Program-made: the position numbers and the translations under genes | From: CAZRGV01 sp964599655 | Lineage (GTDB): Bacteria > Planctomycetota > Planctomycetia > Isosphaerales > Isosphaeraceae | Direction: 5' to 3' | Assembly: GCA_964599655.1 (NCBI GenBank) | Contig: CAZRGV010000248.1 | Coordinates: 1-5,745, forward strand | DNA length: 5,745 nt | The notes under the pieces: generated by a model | Told to the model about the DNA's origin: nothing | The model's database searches: none | Seen by the model: only the letters and a program-made list of their open reading frames with translations | Shown here: piece by piece, positions 4,654 to 5,745 of the stretch | How positions within the stretch are numbered: position 1 is the first letter of the stretch | How the letters are laid out: each line of letters starts with the position of its first letter

Positions 4654-5745
4654 ATGTTTCGCCGACTCGTCCTGGCCGGGGTCCTGGTCGCCCTGATGGG
4701 TCTCCCCACCTTGGCCCAACAGCGCCCCATCGCTCGTGACAGCCTGCCGACCCGGACGGCCCTCGCCCGGCTCGGACTCGAAAAAAACTGGTATACCACC
4801 GTCCCCCTCGGCTTCGGCGAGGAACGCGTTCTCGCCTTCAACGTCGCGGGAGGAATGCTTTTCGCCCAGACCAATCGCGGCTACCTCCACGCCTATGACG
4901 CCGAGACCGGTCGCTACCTCTGGGGGGCCCGGCTCGACAGCTTCTCCGCCCAGGCGCTGCCCGTCGGCACGAACTCCGATCAGGTCTTCGTCACCAGCCT
5001 CGAAACCCTCTTCGCGCTCGACAAGAACACCGGTCGGCTCATCTGGAGCGTCGAGATGGAGGACCTCCCCTCCAGCGGCATCGCGGCCGACGATGACGTC
5101 GCCATGGTCGGCCTTCGAACCGGAAAACTCGTCGCGTACAACGCCCGAGACCGGACGAAGGAGACTCCGCCCGGCCGCTCGGCGGGCACGTTCGCCTTCG
5201 CCTGGCAGACCGGGGCCACCTTGACCTCAATGCCCATCATCACGCCGAAAGTCATCGCCTTCGGCAGCCAGGACGGACGGGTCTACGTCGGGCTGAAAGC
5301 CGAGAAGCAACTTCTCTTCCGGTATCTGACCGATGGCCCGATCTCGGCGTCGATGGCCCACTTCGGCAACCGGACCCTGATCGTTCCGTCCGAGGACAAC
5401 AACGTTTACGCGATTGATCTGTTCACCGCCCAGACGTGGTGGGAAATTTCGACCGGCGATCCCGTCCGGGCCCAGCCCCTCGTCTCGGATGAGAGCGCTT
5501 ACGTCATCAACTCGGCGGGACGGCTCGTCTCCATCAAGATCCGCGCCGGCGAGACGGAATGGTCCACGCCCACCAAGGCGACCAGGCTTCTGGCCCTCAG
5601 CCCGACTCGAGCCTACCTGGAGTCGGTTCACCGCGATCTGATCATCGTGGATCGCGCGTCGGGACAGCTCCTCGCCGACGCGCGGGCCACGCACGAACAG
5701 GCTGGCCTGAACCTTCGCGAGTTCACCCTCTCGTACACCAATGAC
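4654..5745 (+). CDS. Secreted PQQ-binding-like beta-propeller repeat protein, 3' end outside window
   Basis: The frame stays open from the ATG at 4654 to the window edge, giving 364 residues of a longer protein. Residues 1-21 form a signal peptide: RR at 3-4, a hydrophobic core to about 17, and a likely cleavage after TLA at 19-21. The rest shows successive PQQ-type propeller blades, including YLHAYDAETGRYLW (77-90), LFALDKNTGRLIW (119-131), VYAIDLFTAQTWW (251-263), LVSIKIRAGETEW (291-303) and LIIVDRASGQLL (329-340). Further degenerate blades lie at about 157-167 and 208-223. This pattern is typical of PQQ-like propellers used as binding or scaffold domains; nothing visible proves that PQQ is bound or that it is a dehydrogenase. 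The start at 4654 is preferred because GGAAAGG (4639-4645) lies 8 bases upstream and the signal peptide begins there. In-frame ATGs at 4627 and 4588 would place a charged extension before it. Confidence 0.9.
   Translation, partial: MFRRLVLAGVLVALMGLPTLAQQRPIARDSLPTRTALARLGLEKNWYTTVPLGFGEERVLAFNVAGGMLFAQTNRGYLHAYDAETGRYLWGARLDSFSAQALPVGTNSDQVFVTSLETLFALDKNTGRLIWSVEMEDLPSSGIAADDDVAMVGLRTGKLVAYNARDRTKETPPGRSAGTFAFAWQTGATLTSMPIITPKVIAFGSQDGRVYVGLKAEKQLLFRYLTDGPISASMAHFGNRTLIVPSEDNNVYAIDLFTAQTWWEISTGDPVRAQPLVSDESAYVINSAGRLVSIKIRAGETEWSTPTKATRLLALSPTRAYLESVHRDLIIVDRASGQLLADARATHEQAGLNLREFTLSYTND

Overview
The window looks like chromosomal DNA from a planctomycete, probably of the Isosphaeraceae or a close relative. 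Three things point there: the very high GC content with strong G/C bias at third codon positions, a DUF1571 protein (a family found mainly in Planctomycetes), and a secreted PQQ-type beta-propeller protein. The species assignment is inference from gene content. No rRNA, tRNA, CRISPR array, transposase or phage gene was seen.

Layout: (1) 8-685, minus strand, a complete single-domain metallo-beta-lactamase-fold hydrolase of the YcbL/glyoxalase II type. (2) 686-1031, a divergent intergenic region. (3) 1032-2099, plus strand, a membrane-anchored DUF1571 protein. (4) 2100-2599, a 500-base non-coding stretch with a REP-like double palindrome just after the DUF1571 stop, a well-matched sigma70-type promoter (TTGGCA-17-TAGAAT) and a long predicted leader. 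(5) 2600-3136, a RimI-like GNAT acetyltransferase that lacks both residues known to be catalytic in enterobacterial RimI. (6) 3137-3262, a strong terminator-like hairpin followed at once by a candidate promoter. (7) about 3296-4273, an unrecognised protein with a two-helix membrane hairpin, a coiled coil, a helical repeat-like region and a C-terminal four-cysteine zinc ribbon. (8) 4274-4653, non-coding, with hairpins and a perfect six-copy TCGGA tandem repeat. (9) 4654 to the window end, a secreted PQQ-like beta-propeller protein cut by the window edge.

The genes do not form an obvious pathway. Every gap between genes exceeds 120 bases and most contain hairpins or promoter-like sites, so the genes are probably transcribed separately. 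The envelope theme (DUF1571, the membrane zinc-ribbon protein and the exported propeller) is shared, but no functional link can be shown from the sequence. I do not see a convincing new multi-gene system. The most unusual items are the GNAT with substituted catalytic positions and its structured leader, the membrane/coiled-coil/zinc-ribbon protein, and the repeat elements.
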